DNA of 64,000 nucleotides from Paenibacillus sp. MSJ-34. GTDB lineage: Bacteria; Bacillota; Bacilli; Paenibacillales; Paenibacillaceae. Position numbers and translations under genes: made by a program. This document shows, piece after piece, positions 16,188-25,800 of the stretch. The stretch spans positions 1 through 64,000 of the forward strand of contig NZ_JAHLPR010000019.1 in NCBI RefSeq assembly GCF_018918005.1. The letters run 5' to 3'. Under the pieces are notes generated by a model. It searched no databases, was not told the origin of the DNA, and was given only the letters and a program-made list of their open reading frames with translations. Within the stretch, counting starts at the first letter, position 1. The number at the start of each line of letters is the position of its first letter.

Positions 16188-17744
16188 CTATTCCCAACCC
16201 ATACTTTGCACAAAACGGCGGAACGCTTGCTTTCCCGCTTCCGTCCGTTTGTAAACGCCGGCGTTGGACAAAATTTCTACAAATTTGCTTCCCACTTCAT
16301 GCTGCAAACTTCGCATCGTTTCTTCCTCGGAACGATCGGCAATGCCGTACCGCTCAATCAGATCCTGAATCCAGGCGGCATGCCCGGCGAGCGGTCCGTT
16401 CGCCGCCTCCGCATTCCAGGCCGTTTTGCCGCGCAAAATCGCGCCGATCTGCTCCAGTTCCCGCTTTAACCGTCCCGGTAAAATCGCCACGCCCATCACT
16501 TCGATCAGTCCGATATTTTCTTTTTTAATATGATGCAGGTGGCGATGCGGATGGAATATCCCCTCCGGATGCCGTTCATCGGTACGGTTGTTCCGCAGCA
16601 CCAAATCCATCTCGAATTCGCCTTGCCCGTTCAAACGGACGATCGGCGTAACGGTGTTATGCGGAACTCGTTCTGCTCCCGAGCCGGAGAATGCATAGAT
16701 TTGCGCTTCCTCGTCGCTATACGCTTTCCACGATTCATAAATCTCGTTTGCCGCCCGCAGCAATGCATCGCGATTCTTCCCGCTTAACCGCAGCACGGAC
16801 ATCGGCCACTTCACGATCCGCAGCCGCAATCCCGAATGCGTTCGATGCGAGAAACCCTCCTCTGTCGGCGCTTTCTCGATCGGAAACGTATGATGTCCCC
16901 CTTGGAAATGGTCGTGAGTCAGAATCGATCCTCCGACAATCGGCAAATCCGCATTCGTTCCAATAAAATAATGCGGGAATTGTTCCACGAAGTCAACCAG
17001 CCGCGCAAAGGTATCGCTCGTCAGCTTCATCGGCACGTGATCATGATGGAAAACGATGCAATGCTCGTTGTAATACACATAAGGCGAATATTGAAAATAC
17101 CAGGACTCCCCGTTCAGGCGAACCGGAATAATGCGCAAATTCTGCCGGGCCGGATGATTGAGCCGTCCCGCGTATCCTACATTTTCCGCACATAGCAAGC
17201 ATTTGGGATAGGAGGACGCGGTCTGTTGTTTGGCCAACGCGATTTCTTGCGGACTTTTCTCCGGTTTGGACAAATTGATCGTCATTTCGATCTCGCCGAA
17301 CTCCGAAGGGTGAAGCCAATATACGTTTTTCCGGATACGGTCCATCCGAATATAATTGGAATCGATGGATAGCCGGTAGAACGCTCCTGTCGCCGCTTCG
17401 ACGCCGCTTTCCTCGCGATTGCGGCGGAACGTTTCCTCCACCTCCGAAGGTCTCGGGGTCAGCAATCCCATAATTTTTGCGTCCAGCAAGTCGGCATATG
17501 TTCCGTTTTGCTCAGGCATAAGCCCGAGCGCGAAGCCGTACTCGATAAGCGTCGCAAGCATTGCATGCGGCTCATCGTACGTTTCTTCCCCGACAGGGCC
17601 GTCGTAAGGTTCGGGCATTTGAAACAAATCCAGCAGTTGATTGCGGCAATAGGCCAGATCCGCCGATTGAATCAAACGTTTGCGAAGCGCAAATCGCAGC
17701 AACTGTTCGATCGCCAATCCGGCTCGTTGTCGTCCGTTCGTCAT
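16188..17744 (-). CDS. galT: Galactose-1-phosphate uridylyltransferase, class II (GalT)
   Basis: This 518-aa protein is the long Firmicute class II form, unrelated in length to the 350-aa E. coli type. Recognisable pieces are CLLCAENVGYAGRLNHPARQNLR (about 190-212), YNEHCIVFHHDHVPM (about 230-245), the active-site stretch GGSILTHDHFQGGHHTFPI (about 280-298) and FHPHRHLHHIKKENIGLIEVMG (about 405-426). It exchanges UMP between UDP-glucose and galactose-1-phosphate in the Leloir pathway. The start at 17744 follows GGGGA located inside the last codons of galE; only 4 bases separate the genes. Confidence 0.95.
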   Translation of the reverse strand: MTNGRQRAGLAIEQLLRFALRKRLIQSADLAYCRNQLLDLFQMPEPYDGPVGEETYDEPHAMLATLIEYGFALGLMPEQNGTYADLLDAKIMGLLTPRPSEVEETFRRNREESGVEAATGAFYRLSIDSNYIRMDRIRKNVYWLHPSEFGEIEMTINLSKPEKSPQEIALAKQQTASSYPKCLLCAENVGYAGRLNHPARQNLRIIPVRLNGESWYFQYSPYVYYNEHCIVFHHDHVPMKLTSDTFARLVDFVEQFPHYFIGTNADLPIVGGSILTHDHFQGGHHTFPIEKAPTEEGFSHRTHSGLRLRIVKWPMSVLRLSGKNRDALLRAANEIYESWKAYSDEEAQIYAFSGSGAERVPHNTVTPIVRLNGQGEFEMDLVLRNNRTDERHPEGIFHPHRHLHHIKKENIGLIEVMGVAILPGRLKRELEQIGAILRGKTAWNAEAANGPLAGHAAWIQDLIERYGIADRSEEETMRSLQHEVGSKFVEILSNAGVYKRTEAGKQAFRRFVQSMGWE

Positions 17745-17748
17745 AAGA

Positions 17749-18735
17749 TCAGTCCCCATATCCGTTCGGATGTTGTACATGCCAGTTCCATGCGCTTTGA
17801 ATCATATCTTCCAACCGAGTTCTGGACGGATTCCAGCCAAGCGTGGAGCGCGCTTTGTCCGAAGAAGCGACGAGTATCGCCGGATCCCCCGCCCGGCGTT
17901 GTTGTACGACGACCGGAATATCGATCCCGGTTACCTTCTTCGCCGTTTCGATCACTTCCTTGACCGTGAAACCTTGGCCGTTGCCCAAGTTGAATATGGC
18001 GCTCTCCCGGCCTTGGCGCAAATGATGCACCGACAAAATATGCGCATCAGCCAAATCGCTGACATGAATATAATCGCGAATGCAGGTACCGTCATGCGTA
18101 GCGTAGTCGTCGCCGAAAATCGAAATCAATTCGCGCTGCTTCAGCGCGGTTTGCAGTACAAGCGGAATCAAATGCGTCTCCGGTTGATGGTCTTCGCCGA
18201 TCAGCCCGCTGGCATGAGCGCCTGCGGCATTGAAATAGCGAAGCGACACATACTTGATGCCATGAGCGTTGTCAAACCAACGCATCATTCGCTCCATCAC
18301 CAATTTGGTCTCGCCGTACACATTGGTCGGTTCCGTCCGGTCGCTTTCCTCTATCGGCAATTTCTCAGGCTCACCGTACGTCGCCGCCGTGGATGAAAAC
18401 ACGATCCGCTTCACTCCCGCAGCGTTCATCGCTTCCAGCAAACATAACGTGCCGTGCACGTTGTTGTCGTAATATTTGGCGGGATGCTGCATGCTTTCTC
18501 CAACTAACGAGTTTGCGGCAAAATGAATCACCGCCTCGATGTCGTTCTCTCCGAATACCGTATCCATAAATGCCCGGTCGCGTATGTCTCCTACATACAA
18601 TTTGCCGCCTTGCACCGCGCCGCGATGCCCTTGCTGCAAGTTATCCACCACGACGACCTCTTCGCCGCGCTCAAGCAGCGCCATGACGGTGTGCGAGCCG
18701 ATATAACCGGCTCCGCCCGTTACCATAATAGCCAT
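17749..18735 (-). CDS. galE: UDP-glucose 4-epimerase (GalE)
   Basis: This 328-aa short-chain dehydrogenase/reductase starts MAIMVTGGAGYIGSHTVMAL, with the GxxGxxG NAD motif at residues 7-13. FSSTAATYGEP (about 117-127) provides the catalytic Ser/Thr, and NVYGETKLVMERM supplies the YxxxK pair. RYFNAAGA, then RDYIHVSDLADAH follow. Length fits the usual 330-340. It interconverts UDP-galactose and UDP-glucose. The start at 18735 follows AGGGGG; an upstream ATG at 18753 lacks spacing. It is second in the galK-galE-galT operon. Confidence 0.96.
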   Translation of the reverse strand: MAIMVTGGAGYIGSHTVMALLERGEEVVVVDNLQQGHRGAVQGGKLYVGDIRDRAFMDTVFGENDIEAVIHFAANSLVGESMQHPAKYYDNNVHGTLCLLEAMNAAGVKRIVFSSTAATYGEPEKLPIEESDRTEPTNVYGETKLVMERMMRWFDNAHGIKYVSLRYFNAAGAHASGLIGEDHQPETHLIPLVLQTALKQRELISIFGDDYATHDGTCIRDYIHVSDLADAHILSVHHLRQGRESAIFNLGNGQGFTVKEVIETAKKVTGIDIPVVVQQRRAGDPAILVASSDKARSTLGWNPSRTRLEDMIQSAWNWHVQHPNGYGD

Positions 18736-18774
18736 GTTGTTTCCCCCTAACAAGATTTGTGAAGGTTTGCTTTT

Positions 18775-19953
18775 CTATTCGATTTGCTCCGCCCCATTGC
18801 CGACGCCGCATACGTAGAAAGCGGCTTCCAGGCCTGTCGCCTTCTCATAAGCTTCCCCTACTTCGCGAACGAATCGCTCGACCTGATCTTCGCGGACAAG
18901 AGATACGGTACATCCGCCGAAGCCCGCTCCGGTCATTCTGGATCCGACGACTCCCGGTATTTTAAGCGCCTCTTCCACCATGACATCAAGCTCGAAACAG
19001 CTTACTTCATACAGATCGCGCAGCGAGAGATGCGATTCCCGCATCAAACGCCCGAACGCCGCCAAATCGTTTTCTTTCAATTTCTGCACCGATTGCAGCA
19101 CGCGCTCGTTTTCTTCGATGACGTGTTTGGCGCGCTTGCGCACCGTTTCGCTTGCAATGAGGCCGGCATGCTGCGCGAATTGGTCCCGATTAAGCTGGCC
19201 GAGCAGCGTCAATTCCGGAAATGCCGCCTTCAACTCGTTAACGGCCGTTTCGCACTCGGACCGCCGTTCGTTGTATTTGGAATCGACGAGACCTCTTCGT
19301 TTGTTCGTGTTGCCGATCACGAGCTTGTAGTTCCCGGTTTGGAACGGAACCAGCTCGAATTCGAGCGTATCGCACATGAGCAGAATCGCATGGTCCTTCT
19401 TCCCGTTGGCAACGGCGAACTGGTCCATAATGCCGCAATTGACCCCGACATAAGCGTTCTCCGCCTTTTGCGCCCATAAAGAGATTTGCTTGCGGTCGAC
19501 CGGATGTCCTTCCAGCGTCAGCAGCGCAAACGCGGTCACGACTTCGATCGACGCCGAGGACGAAAGACCCGAGCCGTTCGGAATTTCGCCGTGAAACAAC
19601 AGATCGTATCCGCGGGATAATGGGTATCCCGCCTGCTGCAACGTGACCATCACGCCGGTCGGGTAATCCGTCCATTGATCCGACTTGGCGGCGGGCAATT
19701 GCCCGTACGCAAATTCCGCGCGTTCCGGAAACTGTGCGGACGAAAGCGAGATCCGATCGTCGTCGCGCGCCCTGATCAGCAGCGTCGTGCCGAATTCCAG
19801 CGCGGCGGGGAGCACGTAACCTCCGTTGTAATCGATATGCTCTCCGATCAGGTTGACGCGACCCGGCGCATGAAAGACGTTTACTGGACGATCGCCGGAC
19901 CCGTAATATTCGATAAACGTTCGATGAAGCTTTTCTTTTAACTGTTGATTCAT
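18775..19953 (-). CDS. galK: Galactokinase (GalK)
   Basis: This 392-aa GHMP kinase has the galactokinase signature GRVNLIGEHIDYNGGYVLP (about 31-49), the ATP-binding PNGSGLSSSASIEV (about 120-133) and the C-terminal RMTGAGFGGCTVSL (about 340-353). Length is typical (about 390). It phosphorylates galactose at C1. It is the first gene of the operon, 39 bases before galE. A sigma-A promoter at 20029-20001 and a 13-base palindrome lie just upstream, divergent from an AraC-type regulator. Confidence 0.97.
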   Translation of the reverse strand: MNQQLKEKLHRTFIEYYGSGDRPVNVFHAPGRVNLIGEHIDYNGGYVLPAALEFGTTLLIRARDDDRISLSSAQFPERAEFAYGQLPAAKSDQWTDYPTGVMVTLQQAGYPLSRGYDLLFHGEIPNGSGLSSSASIEVVTAFALLTLEGHPVDRKQISLWAQKAENAYVGVNCGIMDQFAVANGKKDHAILLMCDTLEFELVPFQTGNYKLVIGNTNKRRGLVDSKYNERRSECETAVNELKAAFPELTLLGQLNRDQFAQHAGLIASETVRKRAKHVIEENERVLQSVQKLKENDLAAFGRLMRESHLSLRDLYEVSCFELDVMVEEALKIPGVVGSRMTGAGFGGCTVSLVREDQVERFVREVGEAYEKATGLEAAFYVCGVGNGAEQIE

Positions 19954-19974
19954 GGGTTCACCTTCTTTTTTTAG

Positions 19975-19987
19975 ATGAATGATTCAT
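19975..19987. promoter_or_regulatory. 13-base palindrome in the gal leader
   Basis: ATGAATGATTCAT is a perfect palindrome around a central G, between the galK promoter and the galK start. It could be an operator for the divergent AraC regulator or for another repressor; no family match is claimed. Confidence 0.4.
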
Positions 19988-20000
19988 TCGTAATAATTTC

Positions 20001-20029
20001 AGTATACAGAACATATTGTGCTTTTGTAA
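20001..20029 (-). promoter_or_regulatory. Sigma-A promoter of the gal operon
   Basis: On the minus strand TTACAA (20029-20024) and TATACT (20006-20001) are 17 bases apart, about 50 bases before galK. Confidence 0.7.
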
Positions 20030-20046
20030 TAAACCGATGTTGCTTT

Positions 20047-20062
20047 CACATGGATTAATGTG
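20047..20062. promoter_or_regulatory. CACAT/ATGTG dyad in the galK-araC gap
   Basis: CACAT and ATGTG face each other across 6 bases, upstream of the plus-strand regulator and 18 bases upstream of the galK -35 box. This is a plausible site for activator binding at the divergent promoters (inference). Confidence 0.35.
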
Positions 20063-20113
20063 ACTTTATAAGATAAAATAGATATCGTAGCATGAATTGA
20101 AACGGGGGGTGCA

Positions 20114-20992
20114 ATGATGTCCTCAACCGAAGCTTATACTTACTCGGTTGCTTCAAATCCCGTTTATGCCGCCGACAGCGAATTTCAGGTGTTGTTTGCG
20201 GGGGAAAGCCAGACGAAACCGGTGCATAAACTTGGACCGAAAGTATATGACTATTTTTTGCTGCACGTGATCGAATCGGGAGCGGGGTTTTATACGACGG
20301 AGTATGAATCGTACCGTCTGGGAGCGGGCGACAGCTTTCTGATCGAGCCCGAGCAGCTCGTCAGTTATATGTCGGACGAACGAACGCCTTGGCGCTATCG
20401 CTGGGTCGCGTTTAAGGGCAAGGATGCGGCGGGTTTGGCCCGTACGGTCGGTTTTTCGACCCGAAACCCGGTCGTCCTCGCGTCGGACAATCGTATCGTC
20501 TCCGAATATATCGATCATATCCGCCAATCTTTTCGCATGAATAACGTATACAGCAATTTGGATGCGATCGGTTATTTGCATCTTATTATGGCCGCATACG
20601 GCAAAATACGAAAAAGAGATTCGTACGATTTCGAACTGGAGTCCGATGTGCAGAAAACGGTCAAACAGATGATCCGTTATATGTCCACCCAATACGCCCA
20701 GCCTATCTCGATTGAGAAGATGGCGGAAAGTCTCGGGTATAACCGCGCCTACTTATCGCGTATTTTCAAGCAAGCGACGCAAATGTCTCCGGTTACGTTT
20801 CTGCTCAAGCTTCGGATCGACAAGGGCAGGCAGTTGCTTCGCGAACGTACGGAGCTGACGGTCGAGCAAATCGCGGCATCGGTCGGATTTCAAGACGCGC
20901 TATATTTCTCGCGGCAGTTCAGGCGATTCTACCAACAATCCCCGACGGAATACCGGAATGCGATGAACCGTTTGTCCGAAGACAGACGTTAA
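20114..20992 (+). CDS. AraC family regulator of the galactose operon
   Basis: This 292-aa protein has an N-terminal AraC-type cupin sensor (about 20-150) with PKVYDYFLLHVIESGAGFY and YRLGAGDSFLIEPEQLVSY, the fold of melibiose/raffinose-type AraC sensors. The C-terminal DNA-binding domain spans about 185-285: ISIEKMAESLGYNRAYLSRIFK and LTVEQIAASVGFQDALYFSRQF, then QQSPTEYR. It is divergent from galK with a 160-base shared control region, so it very likely regulates the gal operon. Two adjacent ATG codons are possible (20114 or 20117), behind CGGGGGG. A bidirectional terminator overlaps its stop. Confidence 0.92.
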   Translation: MMSSTEAYTYSVASNPVYAADSEFQVLFAGESQTKPVHKLGPKVYDYFLLHVIESGAGFYTTEYESYRLGAGDSFLIEPEQLVSYMSDERTPWRYRWVAFKGKDAAGLARTVGFSTRNPVVLASDNRIVSEYIDHIRQSFRMNNVYSNLDAIGYLHLIMAAYGKIRKRDSYDFELESDVQKTVKQMIRYMSTQYAQPISIEKMAESLGYNRAYLSRIFKQATQMSPVTFLLKLRIDKGRQLLRERTELTVEQIAASVGFQDALYFSRQFRRFYQQSPTEYRNAMNRLSEDRR

Positions 20993-21027
20993 AGGGGAAC
21001 CGCGAAATCGCGATTCCCCTTGTTCAT
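20991..21027. terminator. Bidirectional terminator
   Basis: AAGGGGAA plus CGCG pair with CGCG plus TTCCCCTT around AAAT, followed by TGTTCATTTG. It overlaps the ends of the convergent AraC gene and the deacetylase gene. Confidence 0.85.
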
Positions 21028-21797
21028 TTGACTTGCTCTACGGGAATGAGCTTCATGCTGTTCGAGATTAATTCCGACACGGTGACGAATGAGTACCCCC
21101 TCTTCTTTAATGCCGGCAAAATGATTTTGAGCGCCTCGACCGTATTGGACTTTCCTTCCACATGGTCGTGAAACAGAATAATATCGCCGTTTCTCGCATT
21201 GCGCAACACTTTGTTTACAATTTGGTTCACGCCGGGAGAGCGCCAATCTTTCGTATCCTGATGCCATGACCAGAGAACGACGAGATATCCTTGTTTTTTG
21301 GCGGCTTCAATGATCGAATCGTTATAATACCCTCCCGGCGGCCGAAACAGCTGCGGTTTATAGCCTGTCGTCCGCACGATAAGATCATGGGCTTGCTCGA
21401 TCTCTTTTTTGATTTTATCCACCGAATACGAGCCTGAGAAATAAGTATGAGAATACGTATGATTCGCCAACTCATGGCCTTCCTTCACTTCGCGGCGAAC
21501 GATATCCGGATAATTGCCGATTCGTTTGCCGATCACAAAAAAAGTCGCTTTTGCATCGTATTTGCGCAGCAAATCCAAAATATCCGGCGTATATCTCGGA
21601 TCCGGGCCGTCGTCGAACGTCAGTGCGATCATTTTGCGATCGGTCGGCACGTCCCAGACAATGTCGCCGCGCGACTCGTAATAGTTGCGTCCTTTATGCG
21701 GTTTTATCGCATCGACGGCGATATCGTCCGACAATTGGGGAATAGCGGGCGCCAGGCCAAACGTTAAAGCCAGCAACATTTTGCAAGCAAGCAGCAT
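21024..21797 (-). CDS. Polysaccharide deacetylase (NodB domain), exported
   Basis: This 257-aa protein has an N-terminal hydrophobic signal (MLLACKMLLALTFGLAPAIPQ) and one NodB domain at about 52-240. Carbohydrate esterase 4 motifs are all present: TFDDGPD (catalytic Asp pair), HELANHTYSH (metal His), RPPGGYYN, WSWHQDTKDW and ILFHDH (catalytic His). It should remove N-acetyl groups from peptidoglycan or another amino sugar polymer outside the membrane. The overall form is close to B. subtilis sporulation/cell-wall deacetylases, but I cannot assign PdaA/PdaB orthology. It is convergent with the gal regulator and appears monocistronic. Confidence 0.92.
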   Translation of the reverse strand: MLLACKMLLALTFGLAPAIPQLSDDIAVDAIKPHKGRNYYESRGDIVWDVPTDRKMIALTFDDGPDPRYTPDILDLLRKYDAKATFFVIGKRIGNYPDIVRREVKEGHELANHTYSHTYFSGSYSVDKIKKEIEQAHDLIVRTTGYKPQLFRPPGGYYNDSIIEAAKKQGYLVVLWSWHQDTKDWRSPGVNQIVNKVLRNARNGDIILFHDHVEGKSNTVEALKIILPALKKRGYSFVTVSELISNSMKLIPVEQVK

Positions 21798-21894
21798 TCA
21801 CGGGTCACCCCTACACGTTATTCATTCATTACACCGTTTTAGATTTCTCCGTTTTGCCTGCTTTTATTTTGGAAAGCAATGCCAAACTCCGACA

Positions 21895-21936
21895 ACGAAA
21901 AATAGAGATCCATGGAACTCTATTTGGATCTCTATT
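21895..21936 (-). terminator. Terminator of the SNF2/SWIM operon
   Basis: AATAGAGATCC and GGATCTCTATT form an 11-bp perfect stem around 14 bases, followed by TTTCG on the minus strand. The 5' arm overlaps the SWIM gene stop codon. The remaining bases to 21797 hold nothing recognised. Confidence 0.75.
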
Positions 21937-22801
21937 TTCCGTCTCCCTTTTTCTCCAACTCCTCGATGAGCGCGCGCGTCTCGTCGCTGACCTGCCGAAC
22001 AAGTTCCGCCAGTACGGATAAAGCGGCCGACTCGGCCGGCAGGAAGGGCGGCATTCCCCATGAGCGTACGAGACTGTCGGGCGCGACCGCTTCAGGATGA
22101 AGATCGACTTGCACTTTATCCAGCTCCGGGCCTGCCATCCAGAATGAGCCGTGCCGGGCCGCCTCCCACAGATCATGCTTTTCTTCCGAAAGAAGGCTGT
22201 TTCCCATATCCAATGCATGGGAGATCGCAGACGAATTCGCCGGATCCAATGCATCCTGTCCTTGATCCGCATTCGCCCATCCTTGACGCAAATGCCGCAG
22301 CATCTCTTCGCGATCCATCCCCCGCAGCTTGAACAGCAGGAACGGATCTTCGTCGAGGCGTTCTTCCAACTTATAATATACGGCGGCAATATGTTTGCAA
22401 GGATTGACCCAGTCCGGGCAAGAGCATTCCGTATTCAGGTCCGATTCTCTTACCGGGAACAGATGCAAACCCGCATCCTCCAGCGCCGATTCCATCTGTT
22501 CGGGCATTTCGCCGGCTAGCAGCTTCGCGACAAAAAGCGGCCGGGACGCGAACGAGTGCAAGACGCGCTCCCATTGCTGCTCCGTATAAGGCGTCAGCCG
22601 TATCCATACCCGGTACGGTTTGGCGCGGCTGCCGGCAACTTCCGCCTGCACGACGCCGGGCAAGACGGAAATCGTTCTTACCATTCCGCCCCGCGCGTAT
22701 GTTCTTCCCCGCTGCAACCGGCTTTTCCAGTTGAAGGACTCAAGCGCCAGCCTCCATTTCAAACCCCACCACGTTGACCCGTGCTTTTTCGTCCCATCCA
22801 T
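21932..22801 (-). CDS. ywqB: SWIM zinc finger domain protein (YwqB-like)
   Basis: This 289-aa protein carries one SWIM zinc finger, ECSCPDWVNPCKHIAAVYY (about residues 145-163), with the CxC...CxH ligands. The N-terminal part is WSLKWRL-like (here WWGLKWRLALESFNW) and has RGRTYARGGMV (about 33-43), typical of SWIM partners of bacterial SNF2 ATPases. The rest is low in recognisable motifs. The start codon shares one base with the stop of the SNF2 gene (TAATG), so the two are coupled, as ywqB and ywqA are neighbours in B. subtilis. The function is unknown, presumably as a DNA- or protein-binding accessory of the ATPase. Confidence 0.88.
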   Translation of the reverse strand: MDGTKKHGSTWWGLKWRLALESFNWKSRLQRGRTYARGGMVRTISVLPGVVQAEVAGSRAKPYRVWIRLTPYTEQQWERVLHSFASRPLFVAKLLAGEMPEQMESALEDAGLHLFPVRESDLNTECSCPDWVNPCKHIAAVYYKLEERLDEDPFLLFKLRGMDREEMLRHLRQGWANADQGQDALDPANSSAISHALDMGNSLLSEEKHDLWEAARHGSFWMAGPELDKVQVDLHPEAVAPDSLVRSWGMPPFLPAESAALSVLAELVRQVSDETRALIEELEKKGDGK

Positions 22802-25800
22802 TATTCAGCCTCCTCCATATCGTCTTGGAGCGAGTTTTCCCTCAATTCGAGCAAATGGCGCAATTCGGCCCCGGACAGTTCGGTAATCCAATGTTCTCCC
22901 GTACCGATGACTTGTTCGGTCAACATTCGCTTCGCTTCGATCATTTCATCGATTCTTTCCTCCAGCGTCCCTGTACAAATAAAAGTATGAACCTGAACGT
23001 TTCTCGTCTGGCCGATTCGATGCGCACGGTCCGTCGCTTGATTCTCGACCGCAGGATTCCACCATCGGTCGAAATGAATGACATGGCTCGCGCGCGTTAA
23101 CGTTAAGCCTACGCCGCCCGCTTTCAACGACAAAACAAATACGGACGGTCCGCCGTCCCTTTGGAACGAATCGATCATGACGTCCCGGTCTTTTTTCGGC
23201 ACTCCTCCGTGCAGGAAGAGCGGCGCCTCTCCGGTCTGCTGCCGCAAATATTCGACGAGCATCTCGCCCATCTTAATGTATTGCGTGAAGATGATAACGC
23301 ATTCCGACGTTTCCCGAATGCTTGCCACGAGTTCCAGCAATTGTTTCAATTTGCCGGACCGGTTCGGCGCAGCGCCGCCGTCCTGCAAGAACAAGGCCGG
23401 ATGATCGCAGATTTGCTTCAGTTTCGTAAGTCCTGCAAGAACAAGGCCTTTGCGCCGGATTCCTTCCGAATCGTCGACCTGGCTGAGCATGTCGCGTACG
23501 GTCGCTTGATAGAGCGAAGCTTGCTCCCTCGTCAGGCCGCAATAAATTTTCGTTTCGATTTTATCCGGCAAATCTTTGCTAATGTTTGGGTCGGTCTTTA
23601 AACGGCGCAATATAAAGGGCGCGACAAGCCGCTTTAATTGCTGCGTGCGCCTGCGATCGTGATACCGTTCGATCGGCAGCGCGAACCGGCTGCGAAATGT
23701 TGAAACGGTGCCGAGATATCCCGGATTTAAAAAATGCAGTATCGACCATAGCTCGTTCAAACGGTTTTCGATCGGCGTCCCCGTCACCGCGACGCGATTC
23801 GCCGCGGACAATCTCATGATGCTTTGCGTCTGTTTGGCCGTTTCGTTTTTAATGTTTTGCGCTTCGTCAACAATCAGATTCGACCAAACGATTTTTTTAA
23901 AATCCGCTTCATCGCGGGCGATCAAATTGTAGGTCGTTAGAACGACGTCGAATCGCTTTGCCTGCCGCATGAAGAAGTCGCCGTGTTCGCGCACCGGCCC
24001 GTGATGCGTGACGACGCGCAAGCTCGGCGCGAACCGCGCCAGTTCATGCCGCCACGTTCCGAGCAAGGATGTGGGACACACGACAAGCGCCGGTTCGGCG
24101 GCGCCCCGCTCGAACGAATCGAGCAAGAGCGTAATCACCTGAATCGTTTTGCCCAGGCCCATATCGTCCGCGAGGCAAACGCCGAAGCCTAGCTCGCTCA
24201 TCGCCGCAAGCCAATGGAATCCCCGCTCCTGATAATGGCGCAGCGTCCCGTTCAAAGCGCCGGGCACGGCCCGCTCCCGGACGATCGCGTCCCAATCGCC
24301 GTCCAACAACCGTAGTACCGCCGGCGGAAGCTCGTAATCGGCGACCGGAATTCCATGCACTTCCGCATCGCTTCCGCCCTGGGTCGCAATATGCAATAAT
24401 TCTCCGTACGACAATTCGATCGTCGGCCGTTCTTTCATATAACGAAGCGCTTGGCGAATTTCTTCCGGATTGACTTCCATCCATTCGCCGCGAAACGGAA
24501 CAAGCGGCACTTTAAGCGATGCAAGCCGCTCCAGTTCTTCCGCCGTTACCGTCTCGTCGCCGACGGCCGCCTTGGCGTCGAATTGCGCAATCTGCGCGAT
24601 GCCGAGCCTGCCTTTCGAAGACGCGGAGACGTCCTGATTGGCTCCGGGCGTTTTCAATTTCAATTGCAGCCCGATCCGGCGGCGCCCTTCCCGAGTCCAC
24701 CATGCCGGCAATTCCACGGACGTTCCTCCTTCGCGCAGAACGGGGGCATACTCCCGCAGAAACCGGTACGCTTCCTCCGTACTTAAGCGCAGAGCTTGCG
24801 GGCGCGGGCGTTCCAGCTCCCGTTCCAGCAGCGGGTATAATCTTGCCGCCTCCGCCAATCTGGCCAGCAATGCTTCTTGCGCGTTATAAAACCGCCGTTC
24901 GAACCAGCGCATTTCTTCCTTCCGCTGCTGCCAGATGAAGATTGCGGGAATTTGCAAGCTCGGATCGTCCTGCGGCTGCAGATGGAAATGAAGCGTCCAA
25001 TCGGCGGCTCCCGCTTCGCCGCCGTCCGGCGGGTCCAGCCTCAGGCCGAGCCGCAACAGATCGGCTTTGCCCTCCTGCTTGTTCCGGAGCGGATGGTACG
25101 CCTTCGTCCAGTCGCGAATTTCCGCGGCCAAACGTTCCCCCTCCTGGGGCGTTACGATAAACGCCGGCGCATGGCCCGGATTCAGCAGCGATTTCCACCA
25201 TAATACGGCGACGCGATCGTTTGCCGCCGCCGGAAATTGCAGCATCGATGCCAAGTCTTTCCGGTCGCTCATCCGCTGTCTCACTTGGTTATCGATGATC
25301 GCGCCGATAAAGGAAAACAACGATTCCTCCGCGGACCGGCCCGGGCCCTTCGAATCGCGGTTGTCATGCGCCAAACAGACGGGAGGCATCGCGTCGGCCA
25401 ACATATAATAACGCTCCAAATCGCCTTCCATATCCAGGCTTGGCCTCCATACCCCTCTTCCCGTCTTGAGCTGAAGCTCCAGGTCGGGCACGTATCGCCC
25501 GCGCAGCAGCAATTCCAAGGCGAACAAAGCCGATCTTTGCCAGAAGCGCAAATCGTCCCCCGTCGTCGCCCGCTCCCCGAACGCATTCGTGAAATACGTT
25601 TCAAAATCCGATTGAATCAAAAGCGCAAATGCGGATGCGATCGGCAGCGTAAATCCCGACACTTCCCGCCTGGGCAATTGGTGCATTCGTTCCCCGCGCA
25701 ACGTCCCTTTCTTCGTGAAAATCGGCAGTTTTAATTCGAACCGGCGGACGACCGCATTTTTCCAGACCGAATCATCCGATTCCGACGCCCGTTCCCGGAC

